A DNA stretch of 64,000 nt from Paenibacillus sp. R14(2021) (GTDB taxonomy: Bacteria; Bacillota; Bacilli; Paenibacillales; Paenibacillaceae). Below the pieces are notes generated by a model. It saw only the letters and a list, made by a program, of their open reading frames with translations. It did no database searches and was not told the DNA's origin. Every line of letters begins with the position of its first letter. Position 1 is the stretch's first letter. Made by a program: the position numbers and the translations under genes. Positions 44,400 through 52,665 of this stretch are shown piece by piece. The stretch is from NCBI RefSeq assembly GCF_019431355.1, contig NZ_CP080269.1, forward strand, positions 1,674,001 through 1,738,000, given 5' to 3'.

Positions 44400-45944
44400 C
44401 TAGGACTGCCTCCTCATTCGGGCAATGAAGAATCCGTCGCTGCCGAATTGCTGCGGCAGCAGCTGCACCATGCCGCCAAAGTCTTCGCCGACAGCGCCTT
44501 TTGCGCTCAGCGGCTGTATGACCTGCTCCGGCCACTGCACATCCAGACTAAAGGATTCGTGGCGCTGCAGAAATTTCATTACCTGCTCCTCGTTCTCTTC
44601 CCGTTCGATTGTGCACGTGCTGTACACGAGCGTTCCACCGGGACGAACGAGCTTCGCCGCTTCATTCAGCAGCTCAGCCTGCATTTCCGCGATCGCGGCA
44701 ACGTCGATTTCCGACTTCGTCCACTTGATCTCCGGCTTGCGGCGAATGACGCCAAAGCCCGAGCATGGCGCATCCAGCAGCACGACATCGAAGCTCTCCG
44801 GCGCGTATCGCTGCGGAAGATCCATGGCATCGCCTGTTACCGCCTGAACGATTCGTAGTCCGAGTCGTTCCGCTTGCGCGTCGATTAATTGCTTCTTATG
44901 CGGATGAACATCGTTTGCGATTACCTCGCCCTTGTCACCCATCAGCTCAGCCAGATGAGTTGTTTTTCCGCCGGGTGCTGCACAGCAATCTAGCACGCGC
45001 ATGCCGGGTGCCGGCGCGCAGACATCGGCGACCAGCATGGAGCTTTCGTCTTGAAGCGTCCATAAACCTTTGCCGTAACCGCTGGACTGTGCAAGGTTAC
45101 CGCCTCCGCTCACGACGACGGCCTCGGCGACAAACGCAGAGGGCGATGCATCATAGCCTTCCTCGGCGAGGAGCCTCAGCGCGCTGTCACGGGACAGCTT
45201 CAGCGGATTCACTCGCAGGCTGCTGTGCGGAGGCTCGTTGCCGGCTGCGCAGATTTGCTCCGCGGCTTCTTCGCCGTAGCTGTCGATCCAGCGCTTGACC
45301 AGCCAATCGGGATAGGAATAATTAATTCCGATCCGCTTCACGGGATCCGCCAGCTCGATGGGCTGCTTCAGCTCCGCAAGGCTGCGTTCCATATTACGAA
45401 GAACGCCGTTGACCATGCCCGAAATTCCGCTGTGGCCTCGCCGCTTGGCGATGACCACCGCTTCATTAACGGCCGCATGAGGAGGAATGCGGTCCAGCAG
45501 CAGCAGCTGATACGCGCTCATCCGAAGCAGCGCTAGCACCCAAGGCGTTAATTTGTGAAAGCCTTTCGTAATCAGCCCATTAAGCCGCTCATCGAGCAGC
45601 CGTTGATGCTGAATCGTGCCGTATACGAGTTCCGTCACGAGTCCCGCATCCTGCCTGGACAGCTCCGCATCCTGCAGCGCGCGGTTAAGCTGCAGATTGC
45701 TATATGCCCCTGCTTCCGCAACCTTGACAAGTGTATCCAGCGCAACCTCGCGGGCAGTCTTGCGTCTCGGCTGGGGCTTGACTCCTGGCTTGCCGCCGGA
45801 TTTCGAGGCAGCGCCGCCCGGCTTTTTACTCGTGTTATAGCTCGGCTTATGCCCCTTCTTCGCGAAAGGTCTGTCGTTGCCCGGCTTCGAACCGCGCACC
45901 GCTCCTTTCGTTCCGGCTCCCTGCCCTTTCGTATCTGTGCTCAT
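44400..45944 (-). CDS. rsmB: 16S rRNA (cytosine967-C5)-methyltransferase
   Basis: 514 residues; methylates C967 of 16S rRNA. The first about 65 residues form a Gly/Lys/Pro-rich, probably disordered basic tail not found in the usual 440-450-residue enzyme. A NusB-like RNA-binding domain (about 65-200) follows, then the SAM methyltransferase with VLDCCAAPGGKTTHLAEL, the PCSG motif in LLDAPCSGFGVIRR and the catalytic Cys in YSTCTI. Its ATG overlaps the fmt stop by 4 nt. Start ATG 45944 is the only good choice in frame, so the tail appears genuine. Confidence 0.95.
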   Translation of the reverse strand: MSTDTKGQGAGTKGAVRGSKPGNDRPFAKKGHKPSYNTSKKPGGAASKSGGKPGVKPQPRRKTAREVALDTLVKVAEAGAYSNLQLNRALQDAELSRQDAGLVTELVYGTIQHQRLLDERLNGLITKGFHKLTPWVLALLRMSAYQLLLLDRIPPHAAVNEAVVIAKRRGHSGISGMVNGVLRNMERSLAELKQPIELADPVKRIGINYSYPDWLVKRWIDSYGEEAAEQICAAGNEPPHSSLRVNPLKLSRDSALRLLAEEGYDASPSAFVAEAVVVSGGGNLAQSSGYGKGLWTLQDESSMLVADVCAPAPGMRVLDCCAAPGGKTTHLAELMGDKGEVIANDVHPHKKQLIDAQAERLGLRIVQAVTGDAMDLPQRYAPESFDVVLLDAPCSGFGVIRRKPEIKWTKSEIDVAAIAEMQAELLNEAAKLVRPGGTLVYSTCTIEREENEEQVMKFLQRHESFSLDVQWPEQVIQPLSAKGAVGEDFGGMVQLLPQQFGSDGFFIARMRRQS

Positions 45945-46888
45945 GCTTCACCTCCGCCGCCAAAGACGGTTCCAGGCGCAAGCCGCGCGCCCTTTAGCCA
46001 CTCAGCGGCATTCATCGCCTTCTTGCCGGCAGGCTGAATGACCGTCAGCAGGAGCGTGCCCGTTCCGGTTTGAACGACGATGCCTTCATCGGAAGCCGCC
46101 ACCACTTCTCCTGGTGCAGCCGAATAGCTGTTGTCTTTACTTGGCGTGCAGCCCCAGACTTTAAACGGCTCCCCGTTCCAGATCGTGAAGCCGCCAGCCA
46201 TCGGTGACAATCCGCGCACCTGATTGTAGATGGCGCGTGCCGGACGGCTCCAGTCAATACGCTCATCCTCGCGGGTCAAATTCGGCGCGTACGTCGCTTC
46301 TTCGTTATTTTGCGGCACCGCCCTTACAGTTTCAGCTTCGATGGCCGGCAGCGTCTCAGCAAGCAGCTTTGCTCCCGCATCCGTCAGCTTCTCGAAGAGG
46401 GTGCCGGACGTATCCTCATCCGCAATCGGCACTTCGACGACGCTGATCATGTCTCCGGTATCCAACCCTTCTGCCATATACATGATCGTGACGCCCGTCT
46501 TCGTCTCGCCATTGATAATGGCGCGCTGAATCGGCGCACCGCCCCTGTAATGCGGCAGCAGCGAGCCGTGGACATTGATACAGCCTAGACGCGGCACATC
46601 CAGAACGGCTTTCGGCAAAATCTGCCCATAAGCCGCGGTTACGATCAAATCGGGCTTCAGCTCCGTAATTCTAGCTGCCGTCTCTGATCCGCGCAGGCGT
46701 TCCGGCTGTTCGACCTTCAAGCCGCGAAGAAGCGCCGCTTCCTTGACAGGAGGCGGCGTCAGCGTTTTTTTGCGGCCCTTCGGGCGGTCCGGCTGGGTAA
46801 TGACCAGCTCGACGCTGTGGCCGCCATTCAGAACGGCTTCGAGCGACGGTACGGCAAATTCAGGCGTTCCCATAAATACAATGCGCAT
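45941..46888 (-). CDS. fmt: Methionyl-tRNA formyltransferase
   Basis: 315 residues; transfers a formyl group from 10-formyl-THF to initiator Met-tRNA. MRIVFMGTPEFAVPSLE, LITAAYGQILP-type motif (DLIVTAAYGQILP), the catalytic NVHGSLLPHYRGGAPI (Asn, His) and DTGDM are visible; the C-terminal OB domain follows (about 210-315). 4 nt after def and overlapping rsmB. Works with peptide deformylase encoded immediately upstream. Confidence 0.97.
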   Translation of the reverse strand: MRIVFMGTPEFAVPSLEAVLNGGHSVELVITQPDRPKGRKKTLTPPPVKEAALLRGLKVEQPERLRGSETAARITELKPDLIVTAAYGQILPKAVLDVPRLGCINVHGSLLPHYRGGAPIQRAIINGETKTGVTIMYMAEGLDTGDMISVVEVPIADEDTSGTLFEKLTDAGAKLLAETLPAIEAETVRAVPQNNEEATYAPNLTREDERIDWSRPARAIYNQVRGLSPMAGGFTIWNGEPFKVWGCTPSKDNSYSAAPGEVVAASDEGIVVQTGTGTLLLTVIQPAGKKAMNAAEWLKGARLAPGTVFGGGGEA

Positions 46889-46892
46889 GCAG

Positions 46893-47378
46893 TCACTCTC
46901 CGTCCTTATGGGGACGATTGCTGATGTCGTAGATCGACACAGCGATATCTGTGAACAGAATCCCGTTCAAATGATCGATCTCATGCTGGAAGGCGCGGGC
47001 AAGGAAATCCTCCGCTTCCATCTCAAATGGAGCGCCGTTGCGGTCGAAGCCCTTAAGTTTGATATGCTGTGCGCGGCGAACGTCTCCGTTCAGCTTCGCA
47101 ATGCTGAGGCAGCCTTCAGGCCCCAGCTGCTCGCCCGAGGATTCAACGATCTCCGGGTTCACCATTTCGATCAAGCCACGGTCATCGCCCACATCGACGA
47201 CAATGACTCTCTTGGAGATGCCGACCTGCGGCGCGGCAAGTCCTACGCCTTCCGCATCGTACATCGTTTGAGCCATATCGTTAAGCAATTTATGCAAATT
47301 AGCATTAAATTTCGTTACTTCAACCGCCTTCTCGCGAAGGACCGGATCCGGATCTTGCACAATCAATCGAATAGCCAT
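46893..47378 (-). CDS. def: Peptide deformylase
   Basis: 161 residues; removes the N-formyl group from nascent chains. All three motifs are present: GVGLAAPQVG, EGCLSI (metal Cys) and QHEIDHLNG (metal His and catalytic Glu). It is the short type 1 form. ATG 47378 is 32 nt after priA; same transcription unit as fmt. Confidence 0.97.
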   Translation of the reverse strand: MAIRLIVQDPDPVLREKAVEVTKFNANLHKLLNDMAQTMYDAEGVGLAAPQVGISKRVIVVDVGDDRGLIEMVNPEIVESSGEQLGPEGCLSIAKLNGDVRRAQHIKLKGFDRNGAPFEMEAEDFLARAFQHEIDHLNGILFTDIAVSIYDISNRPHKDGE

Positions 47379-47410
47379 GGATATACCTCCCAGAAATAGC
47401 TGCCAGCTTC

Positions 47411-49939
47411 TTATAAAATCATTTGCGGGTCGACATCAATGCTCAATTGGACCGGAGGCTGCCCTTGAGGTCCCGAGAGATGGGCGACCGCCTGCTTCAA
47501 AATGTCAATGGCACCAACGTTTCCCCGATATTTTATCATACATTGAAATCGATAGCGATCTTTCATACGGGGAATCGGCGAGGCAACAGGTCCCAAAATA
47601 TCAATGAACCGGCTGCCGTCGCCGTCGTCGGAGCTTCCCACGCCGGAGGCTTGCGCTAGCTCCCGAAGCGATGAAGCCAGCTTCTCTCCCGTCGTAATGA
47701 GAAGTGCCAGCTGTTCATGAGACAGCGTGACCAGAATCAGCCGGCAGTAAGGCGGATAGGACATGAAGCGGCGATGCTTCAGCTCCTCCTGCACGAAAGC
47801 ATCATAATCATGATGCTTCGCGGTTATGACCGCATAATGCTCCGGATTGTAGGTTTGCACGATTACTTCTCCTGGCAGCTCATGCCTGCCAGCGCGCCCA
47901 GCCACCTGCGTAAGCAGCTGGAACGTCTTCTCGGCTGCCCGGAAATCCGGCAGATGGAGCGACGTATCCGCCGCAATGACACCGACCAGCGTAACGTAAG
48001 GAAAATCCAGTCCTTTCGCCACCATTTGCGTGCCGAGTAGCACGTCCGCCTGCCGCTCTCCGAACATCGTCAGCCATTTCTCATGAGAGCCCTTCTCCGT
48101 CGTCGTGTCGACATCCATCCGAATGACGCGAATACCGGGGAACAGCTTCGCCAGCTCTTCTTCCACGCGCTGCGTGCCCGTTCCAAAGAACCGGATATGC
48201 TCACTCTCGCACGAAGGGCATGCTGACGGCGCCTGCTCGGCATGACCGCAGTAGTGACAGCGAAGCGCCTTCGACTTCTGATGATACGTAAGCGAAATGT
48301 CACAATGCGGACATTGCGCGGTATAGCCGCAGGAGCGGCACATGACGAACGTCGAATAGCCTCTGCGGTTGAGCAGCAGGACGGATTGCTCCCCCCGTTC
48401 CAGACGCTGAAGCAGCGCCTCGTGCAGCTGGCGGCTGAACATGGAACGATTGCCGCCCTTCAGCTCATCACGCATATCCACAAGATGAACCTTCGGCAGC
48501 GGCCGTCCGCCTACCCTTGTCGGCATAGGCAGAAGCGCAGCGCCTCGCTTGACGGCTGCATTCGCATTTGACTGCGGCTCAGAAGCTCTGGCCGCAGAAG
48601 CCGCCGCATATGTTTCGAGAGAAGGAGTAGCAGATCCGAGCACCACGGCAGCTCCGTGCTGCCTTGCACGCCAAACCGCGACATCCCTCGCGTGATATTT
48701 GGGACTCTCCTCTTGCTTATAGGAGGATTCATGCTCCTCATCGATGATAATCAAGCCGATGCGCTTGAATGGCGAAAAAATCGCCGAGCGCGCGCCGACC
48801 ACGACTTCCGCCCTGCCTTCGCGGATTTTGCGCCATTCATCGTAACGCTCTCCGCTCGACAATCGACTGTGCATGACGGCAACTGCATCGCCGAACCGTC
48901 CTTTAAAGCGCTCCACCATCTGCGGCGTAAGCGCGATCTCCGGTACGAGGACGATCGCCTGCCGTTCATAATTGAGACATCGCTCGATCGTTTGCAGGTA
49001 CACTTCCGTTTTACCGCTGCCCGTCACGCCGTGCAGCAGAAACACGCGGGAAATTTCCTGATCCAGCGCGTCCGCAATCTCTTCGTAAACGGCCTGCTGC
49101 CCCTCCGTTAGATGGAGCGGCTCCGTCTGTTTAAAATCGCGTCCGGCATACGGGTCGCGCTGCTGCTCCGTTTCGCGAATGGCAACCCAGCCCTTCTCGG
49201 CCGCTGCCTTAATGGTGCCAGACGTCGTCGATAGCTCTAGTGCAAGCGCGGCAAGCGTAATCGGCACCGGATTCGCCAGCATGTACCGAAGCACTTCCTG
49301 CTGCTTCGCAGCCCTTGTAGATGAAGCCGAAAGCGCCTCGGAAGCCGCCTGTTTATCTTCCGGGGGAAATACCGTCAGTACCTTGCGAACGGCAAGACGA
49401 TCGCGAATCTTCACCTGCTCGGACAGCGTCCCGCGCTGAATCGCAGCTTTAATTGAAGCCGCGGAGCCGGGAAACCGTTCCTGCAAAGCCGCAAGTCGGA
49501 CAGATCCGCCGTTCTGCCTGATGAAAGCAAGCCACGGCTCAGAATCGTCCTGAACGACATTAAGTCCGTCCACCTCCGAATCTTCAGTCAAGCTCACGAT
49601 CGAATCCGCCTTGCCTTTCAGCGCAGAAGGAATCATGGCTTGAAGCGCTGCGGTCAACGTGCAGCAGTATTTATCGCTGATCCACTGCGCCAGCTCCACA
49701 AGATCGGATGACAGCGGAGGAAGATGGTCCAAGAGCTCCGCGATCGGCTTCAGCTTCTTCACTTCGATATCGGCAAATTCGGCTATCCCGATCACGAAGC
49801 CTTGGAGTACCCGGCCGCCGAACGGCACGCCGACCCGGCTGCCGACCTCCACCCAGCCGATGAGATCCTCCGGAATTGCATAGTCAAAAGGCCGATCCGT
49901 CGCACGGCTCGGCACATCTACGATGACCTTTGCAATCAT
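47411..49939 (-). CDS. priA: Primosomal protein N' (replication restart helicase PriA)
   Basis: 842 residues, somewhat longer than average. N-terminal 3'-DNA-binding domain (about 1-110), winged helix, then SF2 helicase: LHGVTGSGKTEVYL (motif I), IIIDEEHESSYK (DEEH), VVLGSATPSLE and the zinc-binding insertion with eight Cys (CRSCGYTAQCPHC ... CHYCGHAEQAPSACPSC). GRAGR in motif VI (VAGRAGRHELPGEV). ATG 49939 overlaps the coaBC stop by 4 nt (ATGA). Confidence 0.97.
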   Translation of the reverse strand: MIAKVIVDVPSRATDRPFDYAIPEDLIGWVEVGSRVGVPFGGRVLQGFVIGIAEFADIEVKKLKPIAELLDHLPPLSSDLVELAQWISDKYCCTLTAALQAMIPSALKGKADSIVSLTEDSEVDGLNVVQDDSEPWLAFIRQNGGSVRLAALQERFPGSAASIKAAIQRGTLSEQVKIRDRLAVRKVLTVFPPEDKQAASEALSASSTRAAKQQEVLRYMLANPVPITLAALALELSTTSGTIKAAAEKGWVAIRETEQQRDPYAGRDFKQTEPLHLTEGQQAVYEEIADALDQEISRVFLLHGVTGSGKTEVYLQTIERCLNYERQAIVLVPEIALTPQMVERFKGRFGDAVAVMHSRLSSGERYDEWRKIREGRAEVVVGARSAIFSPFKRIGLIIIDEEHESSYKQEESPKYHARDVAVWRARQHGAAVVLGSATPSLETYAAASAARASEPQSNANAAVKRGAALLPMPTRVGGRPLPKVHLVDMRDELKGGNRSMFSRQLHEALLQRLERGEQSVLLLNRRGYSTFVMCRSCGYTAQCPHCDISLTYHQKSKALRCHYCGHAEQAPSACPSCESEHIRFFGTGTQRVEEELAKLFPGIRVIRMDVDTTTEKGSHEKWLTMFGERQADVLLGTQMVAKGLDFPYVTLVGVIAADTSLHLPDFRAAEKTFQLLTQVAGRAGRHELPGEVIVQTYNPEHYAVITAKHHDYDAFVQEELKHRRFMSYPPYCRLILVTLSHEQLALLITTGEKLASSLRELAQASGVGSSDDGDGSRFIDILGPVASPIPRMKDRYRFQCMIKYRGNVGAIDILKQAVAHLSGPQGQPPVQLSIDVDPQMIL

Positions 49940-51156
49940 TTTGCGGCCTCCCCGGCCGCTCTCGCCTGCATCCGCTGCACAATTCGAGACATGAGACGGT
50001 CTGCTACTTCCCGTTTATGAAGCATCGGCAGTGATTCAACGAGACCCTCCGCACCGAAGACCTGCACGACATTCGTATCTACGTTAAACCCCGCTCCGTC
50101 CTTCGAAACATCGTTTGCGACGATTAGATCCGCGTTCTTGCGAACAAGCTTGTCCATGGCATACCGCTCGACTTGTTCCGTTTCCGCAGCGAATCCGACC
50201 AGAAACTGATGCGACTTGCGCTCGCCCAGCGTTTTCAGAATATCCGTCGTCCGCTCCAATTCGATCGTCAGCCGTTCTTCATTTTTCTTGATCTTGCTGC
50301 TTGCCTGCACGACAGGCCTGTAGTCGGCAACCGCAGCCGCTTTAATTACGATATCAGCCGAATCGTAGCGTTCCAATACCGCCTCCAGCATTTGTTCAGC
50401 GGATTCCACATGAACGACGTTAAAGCCTTCAACCTGCGGCGCCGTTGTCCGTGCTGCGATCAGCGTGACGTTCGCCCCCCGATTAGCTGCGGCTTCCGCG
50501 ATGGCAAAGCCCATTTTGCCCGAGGAATCATTGGTTAAAAAACGAACAGGATCAAGCCGTTCCACCGTACCTCCAGCAGTAACCACTACGGACTTGCCTT
50601 CCAGCTCCGTCTTGGAAGCGAACCATTGCTGTACAGCAAGTACAATCTCTTCCGGCTCCGACAATCGCCCTTTGCCAACATATCCGCATGCAAGCAGACC
50701 CGTCCCTGGTTCCACGAAACGCACGCCCCGTTCAGCGAGCACAGCCATATTCCGCTCCACAGCAGGATGAGCGTACATATGCACGTTCATCGCCGGTGCC
50801 ACGATTACAGGCGCCGTCGCCGCAAGCAGCGTAGTGCTTAGCATATCGTCTGCAAGCCCATTCGCCATTTTCCCCAATATGTTCGCCGTCGCCGGCGCAA
50901 TTAGCATGAGATCAGCACTATCGGCCAAATCGATATGTGCAACGACAGAGGGGTCGAATTCATCAAAGGTATCGAGATATACGGGATGGCGGGACAGCGT
51001 TTGCAGCGTCAGCGGCGATATGAATTTGGTTGCGGATGCCGTCATGACAACGCGCACCTGCGCGCCTGCCTGCACCAGCCTGCTGCAAATCGTCGCTGCT
51101 TTATACGCCGCGATTCCCCCTGAAATACCAAGCACAATGGTTTTACCCTGCAGCAT
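49936..51156 (-). CDS. coaBC: Bifunctional phosphopantothenoylcysteine decarboxylase/phosphopantothenate-cysteine ligase
   Basis: 406 residues; two consecutive steps of coenzyme A synthesis. The flavin-dependent CoaC half (about 1-190) has GISGGIAAYKA, the catalytic His in HIDLAD, and PAMNVHMY; the CoaB half (about 190-400) has VVTAGGTVERLDPVRFLTN, AAAVADY and KKNEERLTIELERT. I take ATG 51156 (MLQGKTIVLG), 8 nt after GAGAGG; the open frame extends 18 codons upstream without a ribosome site. Between rpoZ and priA, the conserved place. Confidence 0.97.
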   Translation of the reverse strand: MLQGKTIVLGISGGIAAYKAATICSRLVQAGAQVRVVMTASATKFISPLTLQTLSRHPVYLDTFDEFDPSVVAHIDLADSADLMLIAPATANILGKMANGLADDMLSTTLLAATAPVIVAPAMNVHMYAHPAVERNMAVLAERGVRFVEPGTGLLACGYVGKGRLSEPEEIVLAVQQWFASKTELEGKSVVVTAGGTVERLDPVRFLTNDSSGKMGFAIAEAAANRGANVTLIAARTTAPQVEGFNVVHVESAEQMLEAVLERYDSADIVIKAAAVADYRPVVQASSKIKKNEERLTIELERTTDILKTLGERKSHQFLVGFAAETEQVERYAMDKLVRKNADLIVANDVSKDGAGFNVDTNVVQVFGAEGLVESLPMLHKREVADRLMSRIVQRMQARAAGEAAK

Positions 51157-51261
51157 GGAAAGCCTCTCCTCTCGCCTTATCTCAAATATGCCGAACATAT
51201 ATTCTTTCAAACGTTAAAAAAATAACAACCCTAAGGTTGTTATTCTCGCCATGCATCCGTC

Positions 51262-51471
51262 TTAGTCTTTCTTGTTCAGCGTGCTTTCGACAACCAGGAT
51301 ATCCTGATAAATTTCTTCAAGCGCCACGCCTACGTACTTATGGGACTTCGGAGACCGAATTTCCGTCTTGCTGCCGTCACGGAGCATTCTTGCACGGCGG
51401 GAAGCCGCGACAACAAGGGAATACTTGCTGTCAACTTTCTTCATCATTTCGTCAATCGATGGATACAACAA
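51262..51471 (-). CDS. rpoZ: DNA-directed RNA polymerase omega subunit
   Basis: 69 residues; assembly and stability subunit of RNA polymerase. The pattern MLYPSIDEMMKKVDSKYSLV, ASRRARML and the conserved VGVALEEI near residue 50 identify it. It starts with TTG 51471 (a second TTG follows directly) after GAGGTGAGAGAGC. 16 nt after gmk. Confidence 0.95.
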   Translation of the reverse strand: MLYPSIDEMMKKVDSKYSLVVAASRRARMLRDGSKTEIRSPKSHKYVGVALEEIYQDILVVESTLNKKD

Positions 51472-51487
51472 AGCTCTCTCACCTCAC

Positions 51488-52105
51488 TCATGCTTTCTCG
51501 GAAGCTTCTTTCACTTCTTCGAGCTCTGCGATAAACCGGTCCCTGCGGCAATGTTCCGCAGTGATAATGCTTAGAATCCGATGACAAGCCGCGTCAATCT
51601 GATCATTCACGACGGCGTAATCGTAATAATGAATCAAATTCATCTCTTCCACCGCTACCGTCATTCGGTGGTCGATAATATCGGCATTCTCCGTACCACG
51701 GCCCGTAATGCGCTGCTTCAGCACATCAAGAGACGGCGGCACCAAGAAAATAAACACACCTTGAGGAAACTTCTCTTTCACTTTAAGTGCGCCTTGCACT
51801 TCAATTTCAAGAATGATATCTTTGCCGGAAGCCAGCGTCCGCTCAACGAAGTCGCGCGGTGTTCCGTAATAATTGCCGACATACTCCGCATGCTCGAGAA
51901 GTGCATCCCGGGCAATCATATCCTGAAACTGTTCTCTTGTTTTGAAAAAATAATTGATTCCGTCAATCTCTCCTTGACGAGGCAAACGCGTCGTCGCCGA
52001 TACGGAATAAACCAACTCGCTCTGCTTATGCCGAAGCTCGGAACATACTGTCCCCTTGCCTACGCCGGAAGGTCCGGACAAAACAATCAACAATCCTCTT
52101 TTCAT
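51488..52105 (-). CDS. gmk: Guanylate kinase
   Basis: 205 residues; phosphorylates GMP to GDP. P-loop [12 protein letters not shown], the GMP-binding [19 protein letters not shown] and the lid region [17 protein letters not shown] are clear. I use ATG 52105, 5 nt after GGGGAG; a GTG five codons earlier abuts the remA stop. In the remA-gmk-rpoZ cluster. Confidence 0.97.
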   Translation of the reverse strand: MKRGLLIVLSGPSGVGKGTVCSELRHKQSELVYSVSATTRLPRQGEIDGINYFFKTREQFQDMIARDALLEHAEYVGNYYGTPRDFVERTLASGKDIILEIEVQGALKVKEKFPQGVFIFLVPPSLDVLKQRITGRGTENADIIDHRMTVAVEEMNLIHYYDYAVVNDQIDAACHRILSIITAEHCRRDRFIAELEEVKEASEKA

Positions 52106-52119
52106 AATACTCCCCGTCA

Positions 52120-52380
52120 CTATTCGTCGTGATCGTCATCCTTGGTCGATAGACGATGCGCAACCGTTTCCGGCTGTACAGCAGATAAAATAACATGATC
52201 GCTGTCTGTGATAATTACCGCGCGTGTGCGGCGTCCATACGTAGCGTCAATCAGCATATGGCGGTCGCGCGCTTCTTGAATGATCCGTTTGATCGGCGCC
52301 GATTCCGGACTAACGATCGATATGATCCGATTCGCGGAAACGATATTTCCAAAACCGATATTAATGAGCTTAATGGCCAT
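52120..52380 (-). CDS. remA: Extracellular matrix regulatory protein RemA
   Basis: 86-residue DNA-binding protein (DUF370). In B. subtilis RemA activates biofilm matrix operons and osmoprotection genes. [18 protein letters not shown] and [20 protein letters not shown] are near-invariant family sequence. ATG 52380 follows GGAGGGG; the frame is open 22 codons upstream without function. A perfect palindrome lies 25 nt upstream (52405-52418). In B. subtilis yloC precedes remA; no yloC is present here. Confidence 0.95.
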   Translation of the reverse strand: MAIKLINIGFGNIVSANRIISIVSPESAPIKRIIQEARDRHMLIDATYGRRTRAVIITDSDHVILSAVQPETVAHRLSTKDDDHDE

Positions 52381-52404
52381 TTTGTTCCCCTCCGGTATCT
52401 CTCG

Positions 52405-52418
52405 TGCATGATCATGCA
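52405..52418. promoter_or_regulatory. 14-bp palindrome in the remA leader
   Basis: TGCATGATCATGCA is a perfect palindrome 25-38 nt upstream of the remA ATG. The rest of the spacer 52419-52665 holds no gene; an AT-rich stretch (TTATTATATAAC, minus strand near 52600) could contain the promoter. Confidence 0.4.
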
Positions 52419-52665
52419 TTGAAACACGATGTATAGATAAGCGCAAGAATGATGATGTCTTCTAGGACAGAATATTGCACTATTCTTGACGAAAAAAGTC
52501 CGGAGCATACGTTCGGCCAGCACATTGCCTCCATGCGAATCGAGGGCATTCAGGCCCTTTATTTTAACGCATCAGAGGCTGCATGGCAAGTGCATCCAAG
52601 TTATATAATAATTCATTTCACGCGGATGAACAAGTGTTAAAGCGCAAACGGAAGAAATAACGAGT

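Noticed and set aside
52449..52640. 63-codon plus-strand frame between remA and the methyltransferase/reductase gene
   Set aside because: No ribosome site; sits in the divergent regulatory spacer.
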